From Ursus arctos (lineage: Eukaryota > Chordata > Mammalia > Carnivora > Ursidae), in contig NW_026622874.1 of the NCBI RefSeq assembly GCF_023065955.2, positions 6,058,001-6,122,000 on the forward strand: a DNA stretch of 64,000 nucleotides, in the 5' to 3' direction. The translations under genes and the position numbers were made by a program. Every line of letters begins with the position of its first letter. Position 1 is the stretch's first letter. Below the pieces are notes generated by a model, which ran no database searches, was not told where the DNA came from, and saw nothing but the letters and a program-made list of their open reading frames with translations. Shown here one piece after another: positions 48,269 to 60,440 of the stretch.

Positions 48269-51257
48269 AAACTTTGATATAGAAAATATGTAAGTGGTAT
48301 TATATTTTTCTTCCTGTTAAACCTCTTTTGAGATATTGTTTACACTGGCAGTAATCCAGAAAGGAAATGAAATACGTAAATCTATTAATCTAACAGGTAT
48401 TAGCTTCTAATAGCTTTTAGAAGACGTGGGAAAAAATTTTTTTAGTTTAATATTCAAAACATCATTGCCATGAAGTTTTATTCATCTTTACCAAACTTTG
48501 TTCCTTGTCATTCTAAGAAACATACTTTTGAAAAATAAAGTGGTAATTTTTAAGCTTCGCTTAAACATTCATGGTTTTTTAAAAAATCAGAGTATTATCG
48601 TAAATGGCATAGTTCAACTTTTCAAATATACTCAACACCATCTCAAAATACTACTCAAATATTTTTACTTATTTTTAATTTGTTTTAACAAAAACTACCT
48701 GATTTTGTTTAATCTCTGGACTTTATTTTAAGAGCGTACAGTTCCAAAAAGCTGGTATGCTAATTTTCATTATACTCTTTTATTAGAATTGGTATTGGGT
48801 TAGTTTTTAAATCTAAATGTTTCCTCTTTTGAATAACCAGTTTTACCTCATGCAGCTAAGAAAATCATTTTAAAATCTATTCTCATTCCTGTTATTTTCT
48901 TTTTTGAGTTAAAAACTTGTTAGGAGAAACAGACTTTTTATAAATGACAATAATTATAAAGAAGGGCCAAGAGGTATGTATTTAAAGCCTCGAGAGTTCT
49001 TTAAGAGTCACTAATTTCTGTAACCAGGGATTCAACTTTGATGGTGTGTTTTTCCCTTTGTTCAGTAGCACACTGTCATCATGTCACAATTTTCATAGGG
49101 TCGTGAAACATGATGGTGAATGTTTGAAGGACCAACTGTGGGACGAGGGTGGGGGTAGGGTTGATTTTTAGGGGTGATGATTTCTGTGATGTACACCTCC
49201 CAGCAGGGCACGTGCTGACAAAATATCTTAAGCGGTGTGTTCTAACATCAGCGCAAGGAAGTAGAGGTAATCACACCGCATGCTCACCTTGGGCCAGCGC
49301 GTGTTCACGGGGCTCCAAGAGCAGACCTGCTTCCAGTTGTCGGCCGGGACTCCTGAACACGGCAAGCTCCTGCCTTTCTCATTTTTGAAGCGTTTTTAAA
49401 GTAATTGGACTCAGAGGTAGAAAGCCACTCTATTAGCTAGCTGTCCAGTCCCGTTCACAGCATTATCCTTCACACAGAAACTTCTGCTTTTATCTCTTTC
49501 ACTCCAGCTACGGGCTAAAGGCTTTTGCGTGACAGGTCAGAAACTTAAATTTTATTTAAATGACCCCATTTTTCGCACTTAGCAAATCCCTTACCTGGAC
49601 ACTTCTTTAAAACTTTATGAGCTACTTAACTTGATTATTTGAGGTCATTTTAGGCTCTTATTAGTGTAAAATGCATCAGGACTGCTTTGCTCATCAATTC
49701 CATTTTAACTGAACCCTCTCCTCTGTGGATTCCTATTCAGCTTGCAATTTATGTAATCCAATGGAAACTAGAGGGAGGAGATTTCTAGAAAGTAGGATCT
49801 TTCTGCCCTATCTCCAGCCCAGATTTCTAGTCCAGATTAATAATTTAAAAGGAGTGTACTTTCTCCATGACCATCTCTGCGTAAAATTGTGAACTGGGCA
49901 AAACTTGTCTTAGAGTTTCATTTTCTTTCTTTTACTCTTTTATTCCTGATCAGAGTTCACTGTCAGGAAAAAAGATCATGTACTCATTCTCCATGTCCAT
50001 TAAATTGCTTTGAATACCTTTACTATGGAGATGCTTCTGGGACCACAAAAAGAAAGCTGGGTGTGAAGTCAAGGAGTGGGATTTGGGCCTGGCTCTCTCA
50101 CTTGTTTAAGCTGTATTAGTTTTATGAAATCAGCCGCATTGCACACTTCAGAGCTGACGTACAGTGGCTGTGCTTCAGTTCATGTGTTCCAGTTTTTAAA
50201 ATATTGAAGTACCTTCCTAGCTGATGGTTCACAGCTGCTGCTCCAAGTTCTTAGATGCCCTCCTGGAGCCCCTTCTTCTCGCCACTTCTCCCAAGCACAG
50301 TAACTAATGGTTTAAGGCCTGGTTGGGAACCATGTCAGTCATCCCCACCAAAGTCTTCCTTTGTGGTTTGCCAGAAAACCTGCCTGTGCCCAGCAGAGGA
50401 CTCCTACAGGGTTAGCCAGCCCACTAACCAATCCCTAAAAGAGTAACCATAATAATAGTAAAGGAAAAGGAAAAATATTTTAAGTACCTACTTAAAATCC
50501 TTAAACTGATTATTCTCTTTATTGAGTTTAAGTTCTGATCTTAGCACTGTTCTTGCCGTACAACACAGTGGAAACAAATTCCCCAACCTCTTGTCGAAAT
50601 TGCTTTCATCGCCTTTCATTTCAAAAATTCAACTCTGGTAGTTTTGAAAATTGCCAAACTGAATATATCATCGATCCATATGCTCCCTAAGATCTTTAAT
50701 GCTAAATTTTAACCCCAAGCATTTTGAGTTTCTAAAAATACTTGGTTAAAAGGGTGCAACTGAATATAAATGCTGGTATTTCTACTGCGGCAGAATAAAT
50801 AGGCGGTGTTGGCCCCAGCAACCAACACAAAGCTGATAAATTAGCTTCTTTTACTTTCAAGTAATGCCTGGTAGATGACCAAATTTCCTTCTTATGAAGG
50901 ACAAAATTATCTCTAATCTGCAGCACATACTCTGTTAAGTACTCGGCACTTAATTCACACGTATGATTTTGTTTGTGGCATACAAGTCAAGAACATGTAG
51001 TAGAGACCAGTGCTCGAAGTTGGACACCGCAGTGAAGATTTTGTTAACTGTTGTTGTCTTTATCTTTGTTTACATTAAAGCTCGTGGTTATGCTTTTGTG
51101 TAATGACACATGCTGAAGGTGAATATTCAAACTGCAGTTTGTTTTCCTCTTCTCAAGAAATGTTATCGTGATCATGCCTTACAGAAATTTGCTAAGAGCT
51201 GCACATTGTTTGAAAGTGATTTCTTGGGTTTTTGTTTTTCCCAACTTATCTTCCTAG

Positions 51258-51362
51258 ACCGATCCCGTTGAGAACACATATGTACGGAATCCGAACGTCA
51301 AGGTTAACATCCAGTCAAGGTCCACATCTCCTTCCACATCTAGTGAAGCTGAGCCAGTTAAG
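51258..51362 (+). CDS. CDC42BPA: Optional Ser/Thr-rich linker exon of MRCK-alpha (105 nt)
   Basis: Thirty-five codons, phase 0-0, encode TDPVENTYVRNPNVKVNIQ, then SRSTSPSTSSEAEPVK. The acceptor is excellent (TTTTTGTTTTTCCCAACTTATCTTCCTAG). The donor AAG|GTGCCT is weak beyond GTG, which fits an exon that is often skipped. The sequence is polar and disordered, with a RSTSPSTSS cluster that could be phosphorylated. I recall a closely similar segment (ending SRSTSPSTSSEAEPVK) in some human MRCK-alpha isoforms. Inclusion adds 35 residues just before the segment leading to C1. Confidence 0.9.
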
Positions 51363-54300
51363 GTGCCTCATTGGAGCAGTCTTGCTCCCCAACTTTTCAC
51401 TTGTGTCAGGAAACAGGGAATCGTAAAAACAAGTGAAATCTGACTCTTCTTTTAATCAAATATATTATGTAATAAATCACAGTATATTGGAGATCATTGC
51501 ATTTGACCGATAATGTAAATAGGATTCTAAAACGAAAGTCAAAAGTTGCCCCCACCCAGATCCAACCTAAAATAGACAAATACTTATTTACTTATAAATG
51601 TAGTTTTTATTTTAAGTAGAGGACTGCATGGAACAGAGGGCAGGGTTATCTCAATTTTGAAATTGTCAGATACAGACTTGGTAGGCACATGGCAGTCAGG
51701 ACCCATTCTTGTATTGTAATTCGTCCAGTAAACCCGATAAGACCTACACAACTGTTACTTCATAAGTACAACTGAGAATTAAAATTGCCGCTGCTGGCCA
51801 CTGAATAGTTTATTCTAACTGCTCAATCAGCAAGAGGCATTCAACTGCGTCATGCCTTTTAATAGTACAAAAACGGTGTTGTTTTGTCCCTCATGTTAGT
51901 CAGTGGTTTCAAACAGCCAGTCGGCCAGTTTTCTCAACAGAGGTCATTTCCTCAACGAGTCAGAAGGACGTGGCATGCCTCAGTGAATGCCCTCCTGCCT
52001 CGAGATGCAATTTGGATTCTTCACACAGCTTTGCAATTCTGACAGAGCCCCTTTGTTTCCCATATTATCTCTAGAGCTGTGTCTAGTGTTCCAAGAGAAG
52101 CAGATAGTCCACTCTGGAAAGCCGTCTGAAGTGAAGTGTGATTTGTAGTTAGATTCTGACTTGATTTTTTTACAACTCCGTGACAGACTACCTCCGACTG
52201 GTTACGTTGATGAGTCTCTGCTTTTTTTTTTTTTAATCATTGTTTTAATATTTCGAGTTTATACATTTTTAATGCTGAACTATCTCAAGCACACAGAGGA
52301 TAATAAACACACATGTAACCACCATCCACAGATTTAACATTTTTGTCCTTTCCTTTTCAAATTTGTTTTCAAAGAAAAAATATTCCAGAGAGTTGAAACA
52401 CCCTTCCCTATACCATTCCCCTCTCTCCTTTCTCAGACATATCTAAAGACCCTGAAATTGATGGGCATCCTCTTCCTTGGTTTTACATTGCACTTCATTT
52501 GTATCCATAAACAATATATGAGAACGTTTGTTTTATATTTATGTTTTATACAAACATAAATCTTTATCTTTCTGTAACTTCTTTCATTCAGCGTTATGCT
52601 TTTGAACTTTACTCATGCAGATACATGTCCATTTAGTTGATTCATTATAACTGTTACATAAGATTTCATTGTATGAATACACCGCAACCATTTATGCATT
52701 CTCCTATTGTTAGATATTTAGGTTGTTTCCAATTTTTGTTATTACAAACAATGCTGAAGTGAACATCCTGGTAGCTGTCTGCTTTTGCAAATGTGCAGTT
52801 TGTTTAGCATATATACCTGGAAGCTGAGTTATTGGGTTGTGTGGTATATGCATTTTCAACTTTAACTAGATTTTGCCAGATTATTTTCTACAGTGGTTGG
52901 GCCAATTTTCTCTCCCACCAGCAATATGTGAGAGTTCCCCATTTTCCCACATCCTTACCAACCCTTGGTACTGTCAGACATTAACTTTTGCCAATTCGAT
53001 GGGTATGAAGTGGCATTTTTGTTTTTAATTTGCATCTCTCTGATCTCCTGTTAATTCAGCATCTTTTTATGTTTGTTGACCACTGGTGGTTTGCCTGTTT
53101 ATGTCTTTTGTCTGTTGTTCTGTTGAATTACTTTTCCTGTTTTTTGTAAGTGTTCTTTATGTAATCTGGATACTAATCCTTAGCTGGCTATATGCACTGC
53201 AAATATTTTCTTCCAGTCTGTGGCTTATTTTAAAATTTTATTTGGTGTCTTTTTGTCTTGCAACAGTGTTTATTTTAAAGTAGGCATATATATATCAATC
53301 ATTTCCTTTATGACTTCTGTTTTTTATGTCTTCCTAAAGCAGTTCTTCCCTATGCAGCATTTAAAAATGTTCTTCCATACGTTTTTCTAAAATTTAAATA
53401 ATTTTTATTTTATGTGTTTAAGACATTAAACTGAAATTTATTGTTACATATTATGTGAAATGAGGTTCTAAATCTATTTTTCTTATATGAACAACCAACT
53501 CTACTATATTTCCCCCATTGATTTGTAAAACACTGTCTGCTTTATATGTATGAGTCTGTTTGGGAGTTCTTTATTCTCTTCTGTTGTTCTTTTTGTCTAT
53601 TCCTGCATCAATATCCCATTGTCTTAATTACTATAACCCTAAAATAATTCACCTGGTATAATCAGCCACTCCCACCCACCTTATTCTTTTTCCTTTTCTT
53701 TTTGACCCTTTAGCTTTACATATGACTTTTAGAATCAGTTTGTCAGGTTCCACGTGGAGCCTTTGATTGAAATTGCATTGAATTTATAGATTCATCTGAG
53801 GAGAACTGACATCTTTGTGATTGGGTCTTTCCATCTATGGTATACATATCATTTAGATATTCTTTTATATCTTTCAATAAAGTTTTGTTAATTTCTTTAT
53901 GAATTTACTTCATATTGCTTGTTACATTTGTTCCTAGGTAACTGAAAGTTTTTGTTGCTACAGTGAATGGAATCTTTTCCAAATGATATTCTTATGGTCT
54001 TCATGAACTCTGTTGATCTTGTATCCAACACCCTTATTTCACTCCTTTTTTTCTAAACTTCTCTTGGGCTTACTGTGTAAATTATAACACCAATTTTGTT
54101 TCCTATTGATTGTTTTTTGTTAACTTTTACATAGGTTTTCAGTGTTCCTCTCTTTTATCCCTCATGTTTACCTTTTTAAACAGTAATTTATACACTGGGT
54201 TCAAAACTTTTTCAAGCTATTTAAAGGTATGTTTAAATTAGAACTAAATTCACAATCAGAAAACTCTGAGAAGCTCAGTTCAATTCCATTTTAAGGTTGT

Positions 54301-55176
54301 AGGGCATAGAAAATATTCTGTTTATGTAGTAACAAAGGCAAAGAGAGATCATCTATTTTTCTCTTAATATTTTAGACTATTCTATAACTTTATTCAAAGG
54401 TAGCTTTTTCCTCTTGTTTGCTTGCTTAGCATCCTAAAATGAAATAATTCTTTGTGCCTTTTTTAAAATACTTTGCTAATTAAGTCATGTCTCTTTTCCA
54501 ATAAAATCACTGGTTCCTTTCATTGAAAGAAATATCTTACATTAGTATCATATAAAGATATGGCTTTTAACTTTTAAATTTTATGTTAAGTTCTGAATTC
54601 CAATAATACTAAATAGTCTAACTCCCTTCTTTGGAAATTGATTTCTGCACAGAATCCCACTGATCAATCAATCTCTCTCTCTCTTTCTACATACACACAC
54701 AAACACACAAATATCCACTGAATTGTGTTCCATATATGTAACATACATTCTGTATATAGAAGTTAGGAGTTAAAAGAATCTTCTAAATATTTTGATTATA
54801 AATCCTACTCTTAAAAAATCAGATACTTTTAAGAATTAATGTGGCATTTTCAGATGAACTTGAAAATTAATATCCTCGTTTTTATGGAGGCTATATGCTG
54901 TGATGTTTTTGTTTTCTTCTGTGGATTCTCTTTTCTGAATCATTCCTTTTTAAATTTCCAGACAAATGTTTTTTGCTGATTGAACAACTATTTCATTTGT
55001 AGACATTGCAGGCTGAAATTTAAATTATCAACACTAGGAGAATTTTAGCTTCATTGAGATATTTTTTGCCTTATTGATGTCTTGCTTGGCTTTATTTACT
55101 TTGATTGATTTTTAGTGATGTTTGAAATAGATGGAGTGTTTCATGACATTTATTTCCTTTTTGCTCCTGGATTCAG
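51363..55176 (+). other. CDC42BPA: CDC42BPA intron (3.8 kb)
   Basis: The donor GTGCCTCA is weak. The acceptor is TTTGCTCCTGGATTCAG at 55176. 51363-52210 is unique. An antisense L1 fills about 52215-54175. 54176-55140 is AT-rich and unique apart from a short (CT)/(AC) run at 54670-54710. Confidence 0.85.
52215..54175 (-). mobile_element. Old L1 fragment, antisense to the gene
   Basis: The + strand reads as reversed L1 3' UTR and ORF2: GATAATAAACACACATGTAA, CAATGCTGAAGTGAACATCC, TCTCCCACCAGCAATATGTG, CACATCCTTACCAACCC and GGATACTAATCCTTAGCTGG, continuing to about 54175. It is diverged with no intact frame, and older than the antisense copy at 4866-8483. The limits are approximate. Confidence 0.78.
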
Positions 55177-55260
55177 ATTGTAGACAGTACTCCTCTTCCA
55201 GTTCACACACCAACCTTAAGGAAAAAGGGATGTCCTGGTTCAACTGGCTTTCCAGCTAAG
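55177..55260 (+). CDS. CDC42BPA: MRCK-alpha exon leading to the C1 domain (84 nt)
   Basis: Twenty-eight codons, phase 0-0, encode IVDSTPLPVHTPTLRKKG, then CPGSTGFPAK. The acceptor is CTCCTGGATTCAG and the donor AAG|GTACTC, moderate. Two Thr-Pro sites and a basic LRKK run lie just before the point where the family continues into the C1 (diacylglycerol/membrane-binding) zinc-finger domain. From memory human reads TVDSTPLSVHTP and GFPPK here, so the initial Ile, the Pro for Ser and the Ala for Pro are differences to check. It is the last exon I can place in the window. Confidence 0.95.
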
Positions 55261-56789
55261 GTACTCAATCTAGATATAAGCATGATGTGTTCTGAAAAAA
55301 AATGCAAATAATGGATTTCTTCTCCTTTTTGTATTTGCTGTGTTTTTTGCTATTGATTTCCTCAAAATTGCAAACACAAAAGCTTGGAAAGAAAATAAAT
55401 TTTATATGACTGGAAATAACCACCACTAAGAAAGGTAGGAAGAGTGTCATAAAGTTTGTTTTTTCTTCCATCTTTTTTCTATTTTTTAATAATTTTAATC
55501 TAAAAAATTATAAAAATTGAAGAGGGAACGGCTATATTGAAGTACATGGTTTGGTTTGGTTGGTTAGCGGGAAAACCTGACAAGTTGGAAGTTTTCTGCC
55601 TCTTTTATAATTTCTGAGCTTTTGAAAGATCACTATATTTAGAGTATATTCTCCTTTTGCTTTATGCTCTTAAGGTTTTTTTCAAATCAGTTTTGGGCAC
55701 TAACAAATTGAAGGAGAAATAAAATCAATGATAAACCAATTTTTTCAGAATTCCAAATAATTTTTCATTGTTCCCATTTTAAAAAATAAAACATGGAATA
55801 CATAGTGGTGGAGGAACTTGCAACTTGAATGTACCGTAAGCACAGTGTTAGTGTGCACACAAATGCATGTTTGATTCAGGAGAAAGACCACAGACCTGCA
55901 AAGTTCAGAAGAATGCTGAGTTTGTGTTTTGCTAGTTCTGTGGGGTTATACTTTTATTTTTATATATACAGGAAGATAGCCTTAACATTATTCTAGAAGT
56001 ATTTACATAAATATTTATGGGATTAAACATTTTAGAAGACCTCTAAATTATCAATCAAAAAATAATATAAAGAGCAGCTTCGTAATTGTATCTACAATTT
56101 ACTGAATAGGACTATGCCCCAGACATTATCTGTATCATTATTTCTATCACTATTATTTCTATCATATGTCTAAGAGTTTCTGATTCAATTCTTACTGCAG
56201 TATTTGAAGGTATCTAATATGTCTCCATAGAGCAGAAAAGTAAGGCTTAGAGAAATTGACTTTCCAAATGTCACACAAATAGTAAGCTACAGAGCCAATA
56301 TTTGCATGTAGATCTGTACATTTCTAAGTATTTTCTTTTAAACAATATCTACTATTAATATTAGATATGCATTTAACAAACACACATAATTGCACCATAA
56401 TTTGAGACGGTTTGGGGCTCTAGAAAACACAGATTGGCATTACTTATCCGGTATAGTTAGTTCGTGTGGGTAGTACAATTAATTGGAGATTTCCAATGAA
56501 TAGAAATTATTGCTTCTATGCTTGCTCTCTTTTTTATGGTCTCCTTTTTTCCATCTTCCTAAATTCAGTGTTTTGAAGTCTGCTATTGTAAGGAGTAGCG
56601 CTTAGGGGATGCATTGTAAAGAAGACATTAAGTTGAGGCCACTCAGAAGAATCTAAGATTTAAGTTGATAAACCACTGAGAAAGAGAAACATTTAGTGAA
56701 AAATTCAGGTGAATTACTATTTTTTCATTGTATTCGACATAACTATCACTGACATATTGATTATGGTAGAACATGAAGATTTAGTTGCT

Positions 56790-57690
56790 TATCTCAAGCT
56801 CCTACAAAGAAATTCTAGAAATTGGAAAACAAATGATCTCCCTCCCCAGAATAGAGACCTTGGATAAACCACAGAGTGAGAGACAACTTGATGGATCTGA
56901 AAAACTGATAAAATATACAGAAGTGTAACTGGTATAGAAGAAAAACAAGCTGAATAGCCTGTGCTAGATACAGCAAAATTCTGAGGCCAGAATATGAATT
57001 TAAAATAGACACAATAAGTATCTGAAAGAGATTTTTTAAAAAAGGAAATATATTGGTAACATGGAGCGGGATGAGGCATCTAGGAAGAAGAATTATTTGC
57101 AAGTGCTTCATGTAAAAAGATAACTGCTGGAATAAAGAACTCAGCAGATAGCTTTAGCGGAATGAGCAGACTAGGTGTAGAAGAACACATTCGTGGGGTG
57201 GAAGATGGCTTGGATGATGTAAGACATACGACAAATAGTTTCAGTATCTCTGTAGTGGGACTTGGAAGGGGAATGCAAAAAATAGAAGCACTTAAAGAAA
57301 TAATCACTTCACATTCCCAGTAATTAAAGATCAAAAACCTCATATTGAAATACATCATTATGTGCTAAAGAGAATAATTTTTAAAAACTCACACTTAGAC
57401 ACATTATAGTAAAATTTAAGGATATCATAGATCAAGAGAAAATCCTAAAAACTTTCAAAGACAAAGCGTAAATCATCTGTAAAGGAAAATTAAATTGATA
57501 TCAGACTTCTCAACAGCAACACTAAATCCAAGAAAACAATTAAGGTAAATTTTCAAAATGTTGAAGGAAAAGAACTTTGAACCCTAAAATTTTAACCCAG
57601 CTGTAGTACCACTTAATTATGACAGTAAGTTAAAAATATTTTCACAAGAACATAGTAAGTTTATTATTTTTAAAAAAACCTTCTCTGAAA
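56790..57690. mobile_element. HAL1-like / old L1 ORF1-region remnant
   Basis: GAAATTGGAAAACAAATGATC, AGATTTTTTAAAAAAGGAAAT, CAAGAGAAAATCCTAAAAAC and TTCAAAATGTTGAAGGAAAAG resemble the ORF1 and following regions of HAL1 elements, in the + orientation. All frames are broken. The limits are approximate. Confidence 0.5.
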
Positions 57691-57746
57691 ATACTTTTAT
57701 ACGCTAAGAATATACTATCGGAAAGGGAAATTAAGATAGCAATCCC

Positions 57747-57950
57747 GGGGCGCCTGGGTGGCACAGCGGTTAAGCGCCTGCCTTCGGCTCAGGGCGTGAT
57801 CCCGGCGTTATGGGATCGAGCCCCATATCAGGCTCTTCCGCTATGAGCCTGCTTCTTCCTCTCCCACTCCCCCTGCTTGTGTTCCCTCTCTCGCTGGCTG
57901 TCTCTATCTCTGTCGAATAAATAAATAAAATCTTTAAAAAAAAAAAAAAA
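57747..57950 (+). mobile_element. CAN-SINE, + orientation, nested in L1, young
   Basis: GGGGCGCCTGGGTGGCACAG, CGTGATCCCGGCGTTATGGG, CCCACTCCCCCTGCTTGTG and TCGAATAAATAAATAAAATC are followed by a pure A tail. AAGATAGCAATCCC flanks it exactly at 57733-57746 and 57951-57964. Among the copies here it fits best the consensus I recall for the arctoid (panda/bear) subfamily. Confidence 0.97.
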
Positions 57951-59398
57951 AAGATAGCAATCCCATTTACAGTTGCATCGAAAAGAATAAAATACCTAGG
58001 AATAAATTTGATCAAGGAAATGGAAGAGCTGTTCACTGAAAGCTATAAGACATTGATGAAAGAAATTAAAGAAGACACAAATAAATGGAAATATATTATG
58101 TGTTCATGGATTGGAAGAATTAATATTGTTAAAATGTCTATACTACATGAAGCAATCTATAGATTCAGTGCAGTCCCTATCAAAATTCCAACTGCATTTT
58201 TCACAGAAATAGAAAAAACAATGCTAAAATTTGTATGAAACCACAAAAATCCCCTCAAATAGCCAAAGCAATCTTGAGAAAGAAAAAGCTGGAGGCATCA
58301 CACTTCCTAATTTCAAACTGTATTGCAAAGCCATGGTAACCAAAGCAGTATGGTACTGGCATAAAAACAGACGCATAGATCAATGGAACAGAACAGAGAA
58401 CCCAGAAATAAATATGCATCTATCTGTTTATTGAACACATACATGATCAATTAATTTATGACAAAGGCATCAAAAATATACAATGGGGAAAGGGCAGTCT
58501 TTTCAATAAATGGTGCTGGGAAAACTGGATATCCACATGCAAAAGAATGAAACTGGACTACTATCTCACACCATAACAAAAATCAACTCAAAACAGATTG
58601 AAGACTTGAACATAACACCTGAAACCATAAAACTCCTAGAAGAAAACAGTGGGTAATCTCCTTGACATTGGTCTTAGGAATGATTTTTTGGATTTGATAT
58701 CTAAAACAAAGACAATGAAAGAAAAGCAAAAATGAATACGTGGAATTACATCAAAGTAAAAAATGTCTGCACAGCAAAGAAACCATTAGCAAAATGAAAA
58801 GGCAACCTATGGAATGAGAGAAAATATCTGTAAGTCATATTTCTCATGAGGGGTTAATATCCAAAATATAAAAGAACTCATATAACTCAATAGCCCCCCC
58901 AAAAAAAAACAACCCATAATCAATCAAAAGATGGGCAGAGGACCAGAATAGACATTTTTCCAAAGAAGACATACAAAAAAATGGCCAAAGGTACATAAAA
59001 TGGTGCTCAACCTCACTGATCATCAGGGAAATGCAAATCAAAACCACAGTGAGATACCACCTCATACCAGTTAGAATGGCTGCCATCCAAAAGACCAAGA
59101 GATACCAAGTGTTGGCAAGAGTGTGGAGAGAAGAGGACCCTCCTGCACTGTGGGTGGGCGTGTAAATTGGTGCAGCCACTGTGGAAAACATATGGAGGTT
59201 CCTCCTACAATTAAATATAGAACCACCATATGGTCCAACAACTCCACTTCTAGGTATATACTTGAAGGAAAGAAAATCACTCTCTCAAAGAGATATATGT
59301 ACCCCCATGTTCATTGCAGCATTATTTACAATTACAATAGTGAAGACGTAGGCTAAGTGTCCACTGACAGATGAATGGATAAAGAAAATGCATGCGTG

Positions 59399-59419
59399 CA
59401 CACGCACACACACACACAC
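59399..59419. repeat. (CA)n tract
   Basis: This is a short CA run (CACGCACACACACACACAC) in L1 sequence. Confidence 0.85.
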
Positions 59420-60224
59420 TGGAGTATTACACAGCCACAAGAAAGGGGAAAATCTTGCAATTTGTGATAACAGGGATGGACTTTGAGGGCATTATGTTAA
59501 GTGAAATAATTCAGAGAAAGATAAATAGTGTATGATCTCACCTATATGTAGAATCTCAAAAATTCGAACTCACAGAATTGGAGACCAAATTGGTTGCCAG
59601 AGGTGGGGTTGGGAGATGAGGGAAAAGGTACAGACTTCCAGTTACAAGATAATAAGTTCCGTGGACGAATGGAATACATTATGGTGACTATAGTTAACAA
59701 CACTCTGTTGTATATTTGAAACTTGTTAAGAGAGTAGATCTTAAACATTCTCCTCGCAAGAAAAAAAAATTGCAACTATATGAGGTGATGGATATTAACT
59801 TTGGTAATCATTTTGCATTATATACAGGTATCAAACCCCGTATGATGGTGTATACCTTAAACTAATACATTTTATGTCAGTTATATCTCAATAAAACTGG
59901 AAGAAAAAAAAGTAAATATTCTTGGAGGAAATTCTCCATCGAAAAGAGATATAAAGCCATGAGGCCACTGTGAGAGGTTTGGGAAATAGGGTGACTAGGT
60001 ATCTCAGAGGACTTTACTGTGGTCTGTAAAAGCAAGCACCCTCACTCTATAAAAATCAAAGAGAAAGGAAATATATTCAAAGCAGGTCCAGAATGAATCC
60101 AAATGCAAACACAGTGGAGGTAAGTGTAAGGATCGGGTGAGGTGAGCGTGCTCAGGCATTTGTCTCTTCTGGGGAGAAGCTGCAGAGACAGCATGGCATG
60201 CTAGTTATCGTGGTGGGTTCCTAG

Positions 60225-60440
60225 CAGGGCCTCCTAACTTGCAGTCACAGCTCCATCACAAATTAGCTGTGCGAACTTGAGCAAGTGACCTTTCCCTGCT
60301 TCCGTTTCCTCATCAGAAAGGAGTGCAATCAGAGTATCCATTTTGCTGGATTCTTCGGAGTTTTAAAGAAGCCTTGTATTTGTGAACACCTTAGCATGGT
60401 ACCTGACGTAGTAGTAGCATATAAATGTTTAAATAAATAC
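60225..60440 (+). repeat. MIR element, + orientation
   Basis: CAAATTAGCTGTGCGAACTT, GAGCAAGTGACCTTTCCC and CCGTTTCCTCATCAGAAAGG, followed by CTTAGCATGGTACCTGACG, follow the MIR core order as recalled. Confidence 0.8.

Larger units (their letters stand above)
44317..51257 (+). other. CDC42BPA: CDC42BPA intron (6.9 kb), transposon-poor
   Basis: The donor is GTAAGAAA and the acceptor TTTTTCCCAACTTATCTTCCTAG at 51257. The first 200 bases are CT-rich, then the intron is AT-rich. I recognise no CAN-SINE or L1 in it; at most a degraded DNA-transposon remnant lies near 44990-45180 (ending AGTTGAGAAGCAGTGGGC). Four TAATTA sites lie at 47830-48268. Confidence 0.8.
57693..59912 (+). mobile_element. 5'-truncated L1 (ORF2 and 3' UTR), + orientation
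   Basis: After AAAGGGAAATTAAGATAGCA (interrupted by a SINE) the sense ORF2 runs on: ATAAAATACCTAGGAATAAA, AAAATTCCAACTGCATTTTT, GGTACTGGCATAAAAACAG and GTGGAAAACATATGGAGG. It ends in a 3' UTR TTATATCTCAATAAAACTGG and a short A-rich tail. Stops and frameshifts break ORF2. The fragments of 60-77 codons in it are remnants. Confidence 0.85.
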
